Of a DNA stretch of 64,000 nt, positions 45,253-53,928 are shown one piece after another. The stretch is from FEN-1279 sp964400285 (lineage in GTDB: Bacteria > Bacteroidota > Ignavibacteria > Tepidaquicellales > Tepidaquicellaceae). A program made the position numbers and the translations under genes. The stretch is from the NCBI GenBank assembly GCA_964400285.1, contig CAYNTK010000009.1:56417-120416 (forward strand). Reading direction: 5' to 3'. The notes under the pieces are model-generated. The model saw only the letters and a program-made list of their open reading frames with translations, was not told the DNA's origin and did not search any database. Every line of letters begins with the position of its first letter. Positions within the stretch are counted from its first letter, which is position 1.

Positions 45253-46284
45253 ATGAAAACTCGAAAAAGCATAAATTCACCCGATATTTTACCCGAAGAC
45301 GAAAAGGATTTTACGACTTTAATACGCCCAAAGAATTTTAAAGATTTCGTAGGTCAGGAAAAGGTAAAAGAAAACTTAAAAGTATTTATCGAAAGCTCAA
45401 AGAAACTAAAGGAATCGCTCGACCACGTACTATTTACGGGACCTCCGGGGCTTGGGAAAACCACTCTTGCACATATAATTGCCAAAGAGCTTAACGCGGA
45501 AATTATCACAACCTCTGGGCCGATTATCGAAAAACCCGGTGACCTTGCTGGAATGCTTACAAAATTAAAAACCGGACAAATTCTTTTCATAGATGAAATT
45601 CACAGAATCCCGAAAGTTGTTGAGGAGTTTTTGTATTCTGCTATGGAGGAATATAAACTCGATATAATGATTGACCAAGGACCCGCCGCAAGAAGCATAC
45701 CTATTAAGCTTGATAGATTTACTTTAATAGGAGCTACTACACGTCAGGGATTGATATCATCTCCGATGCTCGATAGATTTGGAATTACCTGCCATTTGGA
45801 TTATTATACAACAGATAACCTTGTAGATATAGTAAAACGTTCTGCTCGTATTATGAAAATAAAAATATCCGATGATGGAGCAAAAGAGATTGCAAAACGC
45901 AGCCGTGCTACACCGCGTATAGCAAACCGTCTCCTTCGAAGAACACGTGACTTTGCAATAGTAAAAGGCGACGGAACCATTAATAAAGAAATTGCAGATT
46001 ATGCTCTTGCCTCGCTTGGCGTAGATGTATATGGACTTGATAAAATCGATAAAAAAATTCTTGAAACTATTATAATCAAACACTCTGGTGGCCCCGTCGG
46101 CTTATCCACTATTGCCGCTTCGATTAGCGAAGATCCCGGAACTGTTGAAGATGTTTATGAACCCTTCTTATTAATAGAGGGGTTTATCCGCCGAACCCCT
46201 AAAGGTCGTGAAGCAACTACGCTTGCATATAAACATCTCGGTATTATAAAAAAGAAATCAACAGAAGAAAATTCGTTGTTTTAA
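45253..46284 (+). CDS. ruvB: Holliday junction branch-migration ATPase RuvB
   Basis: A 343-residue AAA+ motor that drives branch migration with RuvA. It has Walker A GPPGLGKTT at 63-71 (Lys69) and Walker B DEIHR at 114-118. The sensor 1 region is IGATTRQGL, the arginine-finger segment LDRFGI follows, and the C-terminal winged helix contains GGPVGL and EPFLLIEGFIRRTPKGRE. ruvA and ruvC are not in the window. Confidence 0.97.
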   Translation: MKTRKSINSPDILPEDEKDFTTLIRPKNFKDFVGQEKVKENLKVFIESSKKLKESLDHVLFTGPPGLGKTTLAHIIAKELNAEIITTSGPIIEKPGDLAGMLTKLKTGQILFIDEIHRIPKVVEEFLYSAMEEYKLDIMIDQGPAARSIPIKLDRFTLIGATTRQGLISSPMLDRFGITCHLDYYTTDNLVDIVKRSARIMKIKISDDGAKEIAKRSRATPRIANRLLRRTRDFAIVKGDGTINKEIADYALASLGVDVYGLDKIDKKILETIIIKHSGGPVGLSTIAASISEDPGTVEDVYEPFLLIEGFIRRTPKGREATTLAYKHLGIIKKKSTEENSLF

Positions 46285-46416
46285 TTTAGGAGAAGTAAAG
46301 TTTATCGTTCGAGAAGATAATAATTTTTCACATTACTCGTCTTTCTATATTCTTTAAAATCATTTAGATACTTTTTTTTGATTTTTATAAGGGAGTAAAT
46401 TTTTGTAATTTAGTAT

Positions 46417-46983
46417 ATGAGCAAAATTATAAAACAAATATTAATAATACTGATTTTGTCAGTTGCAGTGGGCTTAATTGTTAACGCAATAAATCCAAAG
46501 GGAATACCTTTGGTAATGGATAAAAAAAATATAAAAGAAAACAAAGATTCCATAAAAACCGATTTTATGAATAATCCTTATGATACAACGAATAATAGCG
46601 CAGGTTTAATGCAAAACCCAAATCTTAATGAACAGGGTTTTGTAGAGCCACAAAATATAAAACTTGAATTAGCAAAAATTTTATTCGATAGAAATGCTTT
46701 ATTTATAGACGGTAGAAAACCAGAAGAATACAACACCGGCAGAATAAAAGGAGCAATTAATATACCCTATGAAGAATTTCACAAAAAAACAAAAGAGGAA
46801 AAGCTACAAACTGTGAAAGGTTTAAATAAAAACGGTATTATAGTTTGTTATTGTATTGGTGGCGATTGTGAAGTAAGCATAGACCTTGCGTATGATATTG
46901 CAAAGCTCGGATTTACTAGTGTAAATATTTATTCAGGCGGTTATAAAGAATGGGAAAAAGCAGGTTTTCCCGTTGAAAAATAA
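46417..46983 (+). CDS. Membrane-anchored rhodanese-domain protein
   Basis: A 188-residue protein. An N-terminal membrane anchor (about 7-25) is followed by an Asn-rich linker and a rhodanese domain from about 82 (FIDGRKPEEYNTGRIKGAIN). The active-site loop is VCYCIGGDCEVS, with Cys146 as the likely sulfur carrier and extra Cys144 and Cys151. MauE/DoxX and DUF1573 genes lie just downstream beyond an inverted gene; these families are often found together in Bacteroidota, suggesting a shared periplasmic redox or sulfur role. Confidence 0.82.
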   Translation: MSKIIKQILIILILSVAVGLIVNAINPKGIPLVMDKKNIKENKDSIKTDFMNNPYDTTNNSAGLMQNPNLNEQGFVEPQNIKLELAKILFDRNALFIDGRKPEEYNTGRIKGAINIPYEEFHKKTKEEKLQTVKGLNKNGIIVCYCIGGDCEVSIDLAYDIAKLGFTSVNIYSGGYKEWEKAGFPVEK

Positions 46984-46988
46984 TAATA

Positions 46989-47019
46989 AAAAAACAGGAT
47001 TTAAATAATCCTGTTTTTT
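46989..47019. terminator. Bidirectional rho-independent terminator
   Basis: A perfect 13-bp stem (46989-47001 with 47007-47019) with core ACAGGATT/AATCCTGT and a 5-base loop is flanked by an A-run on the left and a T-run on the right. It can stop transcripts from both the rhodanese gene and the convergent T9SS cargo gene. Confidence 0.85.
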
Positions 47020-47040
47020 ATTACCGAAAAGTATTAGTAA

Positions 47041-48531
47041 CTATTTAATTAATACCATTCTCTTTATTTCACTAAAATTATTTGTCCTTATTTTATAGAA
47101 GTATGTTCCACTAGGTAAGAATGAAAAATCCATTTGTAATTCATAATTACCAGCAGATTGGTATTTATCTAAAACGTTGTGTATTTCTTTCCCTTCGGTA
47201 TTGAAGATTTTTATTTTAACTAAATCATTTCTCGGTAGTGAATATCTTATTACAGTAGTTGAGTTAAATGGGTTTGGATAGTTTTGTATTAAGGAGTATT
47301 TTTCTGGAATATCACCAGTAATTTTTTTCAGGTTATCGAGTAAAATAATTCTATATTTTGCATAGAGTAATGAGTATCCTGCAGAATCTTTGTTATAGAC
47401 CATCCAGACTGTTGAATAACCTCTTCCCGAACCAATACCCCTACTTACAGATAAAGTTGGTTTTTTTGAAGTATCACCAACGGTAATCGAGTCTTGAATT
47501 ATTAGAGAAGTATAACTAACCCCAGATAAAATTTTAACAGAATCACTTCCTTCTCTAACAAATGAAGATAGCATTGAGTATAAATCAGTAATAACAGGAT
47601 AAAAGAAAGAGGAAAAACTCCGACAATTATAAAAAGTAGTTGGATAAATAGATTCTATTTGAACCGTTCCCGAACCAGATATTGTTGCATTATATACATT
47701 CCATTTACCATTTCTATTTGATTCAAAGGTCAAAGAGGCAGCGTTATAAGAGCCGCTTGTGAATTTAGGGTTTCTATTATTTCCAACCGTAGTAACGGAA
47801 TCAGCAATAGACCAGATATTTTGATAAGTTGCTTTTCTTTTATAGATAGCATACTGGTCGCCCGATTTATTTCTTTCATAAGCAACGTATTTATCATATA
47901 TTCCAACTTGATTATTAGCCGATAAAGTAGGCTTTCTGCAGGCGGAATTATCGTATGAAGTGAGATTTGTATCATATGTAATAGCACCTGTAGATACATT
48001 AAATTCTCTGTATATTATATCGCTATTTCTTTCATAAGCTACACCAAAAACAAAATCAGAAAATTGTCTTGCAACCGAAGGATTATATTTGTTAAATGAA
48101 GTTGTATCTACCGGAAATATATTTTCCCATCCAGAAGATGAATTGTGATATCTACCGAATAAGTTCCATCTACCACCGGTATATTGCTCCCATACAATAA
48201 AAGAAATTGTTGGTATGCTCGAGGAACTTTTATAATAATCAATGGAAGGATTACGGCAAAGATTATTTCCAGAAGTAACATAAAAGACAGAGTCGTAATT
48301 TCCGTTATACCCCATTTTTATAACACAGATATTAGAATAACCTGAAGTATTATAACGTTCAAAAGCTAGGAATTCATAAGATAGATACGGATTTGAGACT
48401 GTATTTTTCATCCCGAAGGAAGGGTTTTTATCTATAAAATTTCTGGTTAATAATTTTGACCCCGACCAGAAATATTGACAATACAAAATGTTGGAGGTTA
48501 AAATTAAAAGAACAAATATAACTTTTTTCAT
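47041..48531 (-). CDS. Secreted T9SS type A sorting-domain protein
   Basis: A 496-residue protein with a short signal peptide (about 1-18). The main part (about 20-400) is a beta-propeller-like run of strands rich in Ser, Asn and Tyr, with repeated phrases such as RNPSI, RKPTLS and NRNPKF. The C-terminal sorting domain (about 415-496) reads NYPNPFNST, VKIKIFNTEGKEI, LPSGTYFYKI and KRMVLIK. It is an expected cargo of the type IX secretion system. It splits the rhodanese gene from the MauE/DUF1573 pair. Confidence 0.85.
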   Translation of the reverse strand: MKKVIFVLLILTSNILYCQYFWSGSKLLTRNFIDKNPSFGMKNTVSNPYLSYEFLAFERYNTSGYSNICVIKMGYNGNYDSVFYVTSGNNLCRNPSIDYYKSSSSIPTISFIVWEQYTGGRWNLFGRYHNSSSGWENIFPVDTTSFNKYNPSVARQFSDFVFGVAYERNSDIIYREFNVSTGAITYDTNLTSYDNSACRKPTLSANNQVGIYDKYVAYERNKSGDQYAIYKRKATYQNIWSIADSVTTVGNNRNPKFTSGSYNAASLTFESNRNGKWNVYNATISGSGTVQIESIYPTTFYNCRSFSSFFYPVITDLYSMLSSFVREGSDSVKILSGVSYTSLIIQDSITVGDTSKKPTLSVSRGIGSGRGYSTVWMVYNKDSAGYSLLYAKYRIILLDNLKKITGDIPEKYSLIQNYPNPFNSTTVIRYSLPRNDLVKIKIFNTEGKEIHNVLDKYQSAGNYELQMDFSFLPSGTYFYKIRTNNFSEIKRMVLIK

Positions 48532-48770
48532 ATTAATATTCCTTAATTATTTTAAACGTATTATAAAAAAAGAGTAAAGTCAAGATAAATTTTATTGCTC
48601 AAATATCGAAATATAATTATGATTAACAAAACAAGTTTGATTTTACTATTTAATTGAAATACATACATTTAAACTGAGATTGTGGATTATATGCATTTTT
48701 TAGAAAGTGGCTTTTATTCTTGATAAAATTTTTATTTATTTCTAATTTACAATCCAGACTAAAAAACAAT

Positions 48771-49226
48771 ATGAAGGATTTTTTATCAAATAAGTATTTG
48801 CAATTTATATTAAGATTGGTAATCGGGGGGATGTTTATATTTGTTGCAATTAATAAACTAATTAATCCCGAAGAATTTGCGAAGGCAATCAAAAATTATG
48901 ATATGCTTCCTCTCTCTTTAATCAATATTATAGCTATAACATTGCCATATATAGAGTTGTTTTCGGGTTTATTTTTAATAATTGGAATATATAAGAGGGG
49001 TAGTTCAGCAATTATTGGGATTTCATTAATTTTTTTTATAATTGCTTTATCTTCAGCTTATGCGAGGGGATTAGATATTGATTGTGGATGTGGTTTTTCT
49101 TCTTTAGTGCAGGAAAATGCCTCAAAAAATGAATTGCTAATTAGAATTTTTGAAGATATACTTATGTTAATAGGAGTAGTGATAATTTATGTATTTGGGG
49201 AGAAAAAACTGAAATATCAGAATTAA
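48771..49226 (+). CDS. MauE/DoxX family redox membrane protein
   Basis: A 151-residue protein with four membrane spans. The first opens RLVIGGMFIFVAINKLINPEEFA, typical of MauE/DoxX. A vicinal Cys motif, DCGCG, lies near residue 105 between spans 3 and 4. An in-frame TTG at 48720 would add 17 residues without family similarity, so I use the ATG at 48771. It is followed after 34 bases by the DUF1573 gene. Members are thought to pass reducing or oxidising equivalents across the membrane. Confidence 0.85.
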   Translation: MKDFLSNKYLQFILRLVIGGMFIFVAINKLINPEEFAKAIKNYDMLPLSLINIIAITLPYIELFSGLFLIIGIYKRGSSAIIGISLIFFIIALSSAYARGLDIDCGCGFSSLVQENASKNELLIRIFEDILMLIGVVIIYVFGEKKLKYQN

Positions 49227-49260
49227 AAGAAAAACAAATTTTACAAGGAGAAATATAAAA

Positions 49261-49701
49261 ATGAAAATTTTTTTAGAAACAAAAGCAGCTAAAACAGGAT
49301 TTTTTATCGTTGGGTTGGTCATAACCTTTACGGTTCTGTTTGTAGTTTTTTCAAATTCAAAGCTTACAGCCTCTTTAAGAGCTCCTAAAATTGTTTTTAA
49401 AGAAGATGTTCACGATTTTGGTAAGGTCCCACGAGGTCCAGAATTACAATATAATTTTAAATTTACCAATAAAGGTAACGCAGTTTTAAAAATCGAGAGA
49501 GTTCAAACATCGTGCGGATGCACAGGAGCAACCGTAGGGGAAAAATCCGAATATAAGAAAAATGAGAGCGGTGAAATAAAAATAACTTTCAATACTCAGG
49601 GTAGAAGTGGTCATCAGGAAAAAGTTATCTCAGTATTCTCGAATGACCCAGAAACTCCACAAAAAGACTTGAAAGTCAAATGCGAGATTGAAGAACCGTA
49701 G
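49261..49701 (+). CDS. DUF1573 domain protein, membrane-anchored
   Basis: A 146-residue protein with an N-terminal membrane anchor (about 13-34) and one Ig-like DUF1573 domain: HDFGKVPRG, YNFKFTNKGNAVLKI and QTSCGCTGA with two cysteines. A Shine-Dalgarno AAGGAG (49245-49250) precedes the ATG by 10 bases. The CGC motif and the MauE neighbour suggest periplasmic thiol chemistry. A strong terminator follows. Confidence 0.88.
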   Translation: MKIFLETKAAKTGFFIVGLVITFTVLFVVFSNSKLTASLRAPKIVFKEDVHDFGKVPRGPELQYNFKFTNKGNAVLKIERVQTSCGCTGATVGEKSEYKKNESGEIKITFNTQGRSGHQEKVISVFSNDPETPQKDLKVKCEIEEP

Positions 49702-49730
49702 AAAGTTTATTAAGTTTTAAGATTAATTAT

Positions 49731-49763
49731 AAGGTTGGGAAATAATTTTCTCAACCTTTTTTT
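49731..49763 (+). terminator. Rho-independent terminator of the MauE-DUF1573 unit
   Basis: A 12-bp stem (49731-49742 with 49747-49758, one G-U pair) with loop TAAT continues directly into a T-run to 49763. It lies 30 bases after the DUF1573 stop. There is no T-run on the other strand. Confidence 0.82.
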
Positions 49764-49779
49764 CTTTATTTAAAACTGT

Positions 49780-51147
49780 TTACATTTCGCTTTCTGCTTT
49801 ATGCAATAGACTTTCTGCTTTAAATTTTAAGTTCTCGACATTAACTTTTCTTTTTTTCCATTTACCAGTATTGAACCAGATTGTAAAAATAACACCTTTG
49901 AAAACGACAGTAACGCAGATAGCATACCAAATACCATTTAATCCTAATAAAGAAGCAAGAATGGCAGAGAGAGGAATTCTCAAAAAGTTAAGGGGAAATC
50001 CGATAACCGCTGTGGGTAGAGTATCTCCAGCTCCTGTAAATGCTCCTCCAAATATGACTTCCGCAGCAGAGAAGATTTGAACCATCGCTGCAATTTTATT
50101 GTAAGTTGACGCTGCTTTTATTACTTCGATATCACTTGTAAAAAATCTTGCTATTTCAGTACTGAAAATAAAAAGAGCTGTAGAGTAAACTATTACTATA
50201 ACAGAAGCCACACCAAATATTTTCCACGCAAGACGCTCCGCTCTCTCGGGATTTCCAGCACCCATACTTTGACCAACAAGAATAGTGGAAGCAAGAGCAA
50301 AACCAACAGTGATTTGGTAAGCGAGTGATTCAGAGCGGTGACCTATTCCAAGCGAAGCGAAACCTATAGTCCCAAAATCTGCTACAAATCTCGATACAAA
50401 AATATAAATTAATGAAAATGCAACACCATTGAGCGAGACGGGAAAACCAATTCGCAAAGTCTCTTTTAAAATTTTATAATTAAATTTATAATTGAATATT
50501 TTTTCTATCAACTCTCTTTTTCTTAAAATTCTATAACCGATAAGAAAAGAAATCAAATATGAAATTAACGACGAGATTGCTGCACCCGATAGTCCATAAG
50601 CAAAAAATCCATAAATTCCGAAGATAAAAATAGGGGCAAGAAAAATATTTAGAAAAATTGCAAATACGAGAAGATAAAAAGGAGTCTTCGTATCGCCATA
50701 GCCCCTGAAAATAGCACTTACGGTGTAAAGTAAGGTTATGCAAGGGAAACCAATTAAAAGTGTAATAAGATATTCACTCGAAAGGTTTGCTTGAGAAGAA
50801 TCGAGATTTGTAATATAATAAAACAAAGGAAGCAAAGGAATTAAGACGATAGAAATAGAAACTGTATGAAAAAAAGTATTAACGATATTTAAAGAGGCAA
50901 TTTCTTTTGAAAGGGAATGTTTTTTTGCCCCGGTTGATTGAGCTATGAGGGAATTTGTCCCTGTAGCAATCATTTCTCCCAGAGCAAGAATTCCCCAGAC
51001 AAGGAAAGTAGCAACAGTAATGGCTGCGAGTTCAGCACTACCCATTTTCCCAACCCAAAAAGCATCTACAATAGTAAATAGTGAACGAACAACAGTCTGT
51101 AAAACCGCTGGAATTGCAAGGGATAATATTAGTTTTCTATCGGACAA
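49780..51147 (-). CDS. MATE-family multidrug/Na+ efflux transporter
   Basis: A 455-residue transporter with 12 membrane spans. The N-terminal LSLAIPAVLQTVVRSLFTIVDAF and the repeated second half (LRIGFPVSLNGVAFSLIYIFVSRF) show the pseudo-twofold MATE fold; QSMGAGNPERAER lies in the central loop. The last 18 residues are a charged tail with a repeated KAES motif, which may be a recent frame extension into repeat sequence. Substrate unknown. Confidence 0.92.
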   Translation of the reverse strand: MSDRKLILSLAIPAVLQTVVRSLFTIVDAFWVGKMGSAELAAITVATFLVWGILALGEMIATGTNSLIAQSTGAKKHSLSKEIASLNIVNTFFHTVSISIVLIPLLPLFYYITNLDSSQANLSSEYLITLLIGFPCITLLYTVSAIFRGYGDTKTPFYLLVFAIFLNIFLAPIFIFGIYGFFAYGLSGAAISSLISYLISFLIGYRILRKRELIEKIFNYKFNYKILKETLRIGFPVSLNGVAFSLIYIFVSRFVADFGTIGFASLGIGHRSESLAYQITVGFALASTILVGQSMGAGNPERAERLAWKIFGVASVIVIVYSTALFIFSTEIARFFTSDIEVIKAASTYNKIAAMVQIFSAAEVIFGGAFTGAGDTLPTAVIGFPLNFLRIPLSAILASLLGLNGIWYAICVTVVFKGVIFTIWFNTGKWKKRKVNVENLKFKAESLLHKAESEM

Positions 51148-51281
51148 TTAAAACAAAAATGAAATTAAACTTAAGTTTAATTTCTCTAACCTTAAAGTCA
51201 AAATAAACAAACCTTTCTTTTTAAGTTTTTTATTAAGAAATAAAAAATTAAATTTATAACCAATGCAATAAAATATTATTT

Positions 51282-53141
51282 ATGCAAAATCTTATAGATG
51301 GCGTTATAAGGGAGCTGGAACAAAAAAATTACTCTGAGGCAATAAAATATTGTAACAAACTAATTGCTCAATTCCCCGATAATTATATTTTTTATGAAAT
51401 AAAAGGGAATTGCAATCTTGAAACAGGAAATTTTACTGAAGCGATAAAAAACTATTCCGATGCAATAGGATACTTTAAACTTACAGAGGGAAAATCTAAT
51501 TCTAATGTTGCCACATTATATAACAGACGTGGTTATGCAAGGTTAAAATTAAATTTATATAATGATGCTATTTCCGATTTCGAGAAAGCAATAGAATATA
51601 AACCAGACTTTGCAGAGGCATATAATAACTGCGGTAATGCATACAGAAAACTTGGTCTATATGATGAAGCTTTAAGACAATGTAATAAGGCAATAGAATA
51701 TAAACCAGATTTTGCAGAAGCATACAATAACAGGGGAAATATTTATTATCTTTTTTCTAAAGGTGAGGAAGCAATAGATAATTATACACGTGCGATTGAA
51801 ATAAGACCTAATTATACTGGAGCGTATTATAACCGTGGAGCAGCATATTATTATTTACAAAATAAATTAATAGAAGCAAAAAGTGATTGGGAAAGAGTGA
51901 TTAAATTAAATGTATCTTATGAAAGTGAGTTAAAAGGACGTTTAGAAAAAATAGAAGAAACGCTCGATGAAATGCGAAGAGAAGGGATTATTCCTACTGT
52001 AAGCGAACCGCTTAGTTTAGTAAAAGGTGACGAGATGGAAAAAGCTGAGACTACGGATTTTGAAGAATCGAAGGAAGTTACAGAAGAAACCAAAGTAAAT
52101 GAAGAAAAAATTGAACCCTTAATGGAAATACTTGATGTTTCGGATAAAAAAGAAAATGTAATCGAAAAATCGGATGAATTAATTGAAGAAAAAACAGAGG
52201 AGGTAACTTTAGAAAAGACAGATGTATCACAAACTTCGGATTTTGAAATTCCTGATATTGACTTCAAAAATATATTTAAGGAAGAAGAGAAAGGATTAGA
52301 TACGTTCGATGATTTAAAACCTTTAACCGAAATATTCGAGCAAATTTACCAACCTACCATTAAAGATGAAAATATTATACCCGAAGAAGTAAAGCAATTA
52401 CATAAAGAGATTGAAGATATTCCGCTACCTTCCGAAGAAAAAGTTTTATCACCGCCTCCCGAAACGAGCGAGGTTAAAAAAGATGAATATATAGAAGAAT
52501 TGATTAAACACGAAGGAAAAAGTAAAGCTGACGATGCAAAACTACCATGGGAAACTGAAAAAAAGGAGAAAGAAACAGAATTATCTGGAATGTTAAACCC
52601 GTCTTATTTGGAAGACAAAGAAAAAAGAAGTATTTTTAAATCACCACTATTTATTATTTCACTAATATTTATTTTTCTTGTTGCTTTTGCCCTTACTGCG
52701 TATATTATATATAATAAATATTACAATAAAAAATTATTAACGACAAATCAGCAAATTACATCTGAACAAAAAGACACTACAAAGCTATCGGGAAATATTG
52801 ATAGTTCACAAATAAGAGATACAATCACGGAAAAAACCGACAAAATAGAAACCAAAGAAGAAACAAAAAAGAAAGAAATAAAAGAGGAAAAAACTGTTCC
52901 TAATGGGACTGTGATAAAAGGTTTTGTCGTTATAAATGAAAAAGATGGAATCTATTTACAGGTGGCATCGTTAAAAGATAAAGCTTCAGCAGATAAAAAA
53001 GCAGAAATTATAAATAAAAAAAATGTAAAAACAAAAGTAATCGAAGCGGATTTAGGAGATAAGGGAAAATATTACAGAATAAGAATAGGACCATTTAAAA
53101 ACATAGAAGAAGCGAAAATAGCTGCAAATAAAATTGATTAG
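51282..53141 (+). CDS. TPR - acidic linker - membrane span - SPOR protein
   Basis: A 619-residue protein. Residues 1-225 hold about six TPR units; two are near-identical (AIEYKPDFAEAYNN). An acidic, Glu-rich disordered linker (about 230-445) leads to one membrane span (about 453-478). The C-terminal 70 residues form a SPOR domain (IYLQVASLKDKASADKKAE...YYRIRIGPFKN), which in known proteins binds denuded septal peptidoglycan. The TPRs would be cytoplasmic and SPOR periplasmic. It is first in an operon with msrC-like and HU genes (2-base gap). Confidence 0.85.
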   Translation: MQNLIDGVIRELEQKNYSEAIKYCNKLIAQFPDNYIFYEIKGNCNLETGNFTEAIKNYSDAIGYFKLTEGKSNSNVATLYNRRGYARLKLNLYNDAISDFEKAIEYKPDFAEAYNNCGNAYRKLGLYDEALRQCNKAIEYKPDFAEAYNNRGNIYYLFSKGEEAIDNYTRAIEIRPNYTGAYYNRGAAYYYLQNKLIEAKSDWERVIKLNVSYESELKGRLEKIEETLDEMRREGIIPTVSEPLSLVKGDEMEKAETTDFEESKEVTEETKVNEEKIEPLMEILDVSDKKENVIEKSDELIEEKTEEVTLEKTDVSQTSDFEIPDIDFKNIFKEEEKGLDTFDDLKPLTEIFEQIYQPTIKDENIIPEEVKQLHKEIEDIPLPSEEKVLSPPPETSEVKKDEYIEELIKHEGKSKADDAKLPWETEKKEKETELSGMLNPSYLEDKEKRSIFKSPLFIISLIFIFLVAFALTAYIIYNKYYNKKLLTTNQQITSEQKDTTKLSGNIDSSQIRDTITEKTDKIETKEETKKKEIKEEKTVPNGTVIKGFVVINEKDGIYLQVASLKDKASADKKAEIINKKNVKTKVIEADLGDKGKYYRIRIGPFKNIEEAKIAANKID

Positions 53142-53143
53142 AG

Positions 53144-53644
53144 TTGGAAAATAAAATTAATTATTCGCTTTTAAACAATTTATCAAAGGAAGAAAGATAC
53201 AAAAAAGTTTTACCGCAAATATATTCGTTAATAGAAGGCGAAAACAATCTGATAGCAAATTTAGCAAATACGATATCTGTTCTTAAATATGCATTTGATT
53301 ATTATTTATGGATCGGTTTTTATTTTTTAGATGAAATGAACAACTCCGAACTCGTGGTTGGTCCGTATCAGGGGAAAATAGCATGCACACGATTAAAAAG
53401 TGGAAAGGGAGTATGCTGGGCTGCAGTAAAGAAAATGAAAACAATTTTAGTAGATGATGTAAATAAGTTTCCCGGACACATTGCTTGTGATAGTGATTCG
53501 AAATCAGAAATTGTAGTTCCTTTGATAAAAGACAATCGTATTCTTGGAGTTCTCGATGTTGATAGTGATAGAAAATCAGCTTTTGATGAAATAGATAAAA
53601 AATATTTAGAAGAACTAATAAATAAAATAATATATATCTTTTAA
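53144..53644 (+). CDS. msrC: Free methionine-R-sulfoxide reductase (GAF-fold fRMsr)
   Basis: A 166-residue GAF-domain enzyme that reduces free L-methionine-R-sulfoxide. All three conserved cysteines are present: Cys81 (GPYQGKIACTRL), Cys91 (GKGVCW) and Cys115 (FPGHIACD), matching E. coli Cys84, Cys94 and Cys118. It starts with TTG at 53144, 2 bases after the TPR-SPOR stop, and its stop shares a base with the next ATG. Its presence in this operon is unexplained. Confidence 0.92.
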   Translation: MENKINYSLLNNLSKEERYKKVLPQIYSLIEGENNLIANLANTISVLKYAFDYYLWIGFYFLDEMNNSELVVGPYQGKIACTRLKSGKGVCWAAVKKMKTILVDDVNKFPGHIACDSDSKSEIVVPLIKDNRILGVLDVDSDRKSAFDEIDKKYLEELINKIIYIF

Positions 53645-53928
53645 TGAATAGAAAAAGTCTTATAAATAGAGTTTACGTAAAAAGCCCTTTTGATAAAGAA
53701 CTGAGTATAAAGGTTTTTAACCGAACTATCGATTTATTAAAAGAAACAATTAAGGAGCATAAAAAAATTAAGGTTAAAGGATTTGGGAAATTTGTAGTAG
53801 AGCGTAGAGAAATGAAGACAATTATAGATTATAGTAGAAAAGCGGAAATATTATTACCCCCGAAAGATAAAATTAGTTTTAAGCCATCAAAAAAACTTAT
53901 ATCTCGAGTAAATAATCCCAATGAATAA
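53644..53928 (+). CDS. HU/IHF-family DNA-binding protein
   Basis: A 94-residue basic protein. It has the HU core: an N-terminal helical pair (RKSLINRVYVKSP...IDLLKETI), the conserved VKGFGKFVVERRE turn near 43-55, a divergent arm without the usual RNP motif, and FKPSKKLISRV at the end. The arm is shortened, so DNA bending may differ from HU. It overlaps the next gene by 8 bases, which is also HU-related. Confidence 0.85.
   Translation: MNRKSLINRVYVKSPFDKELSIKVFNRTIDLLKETIKEHKKIKVKGFGKFVVERREMKTIIDYSRKAEILLPPKDKISFKPSKKLISRVNNPNE

Noticed and set aside
51917..52267. A Ser-rich minus-strand frame under the TPR-SPOR linker (similar ones at 54439-54900 and 54976-55323)
   Set aside because: The Ser/Phe-rich text is the antisense of Glu/Lys codon runs in the acidic linkers and has no independent support.
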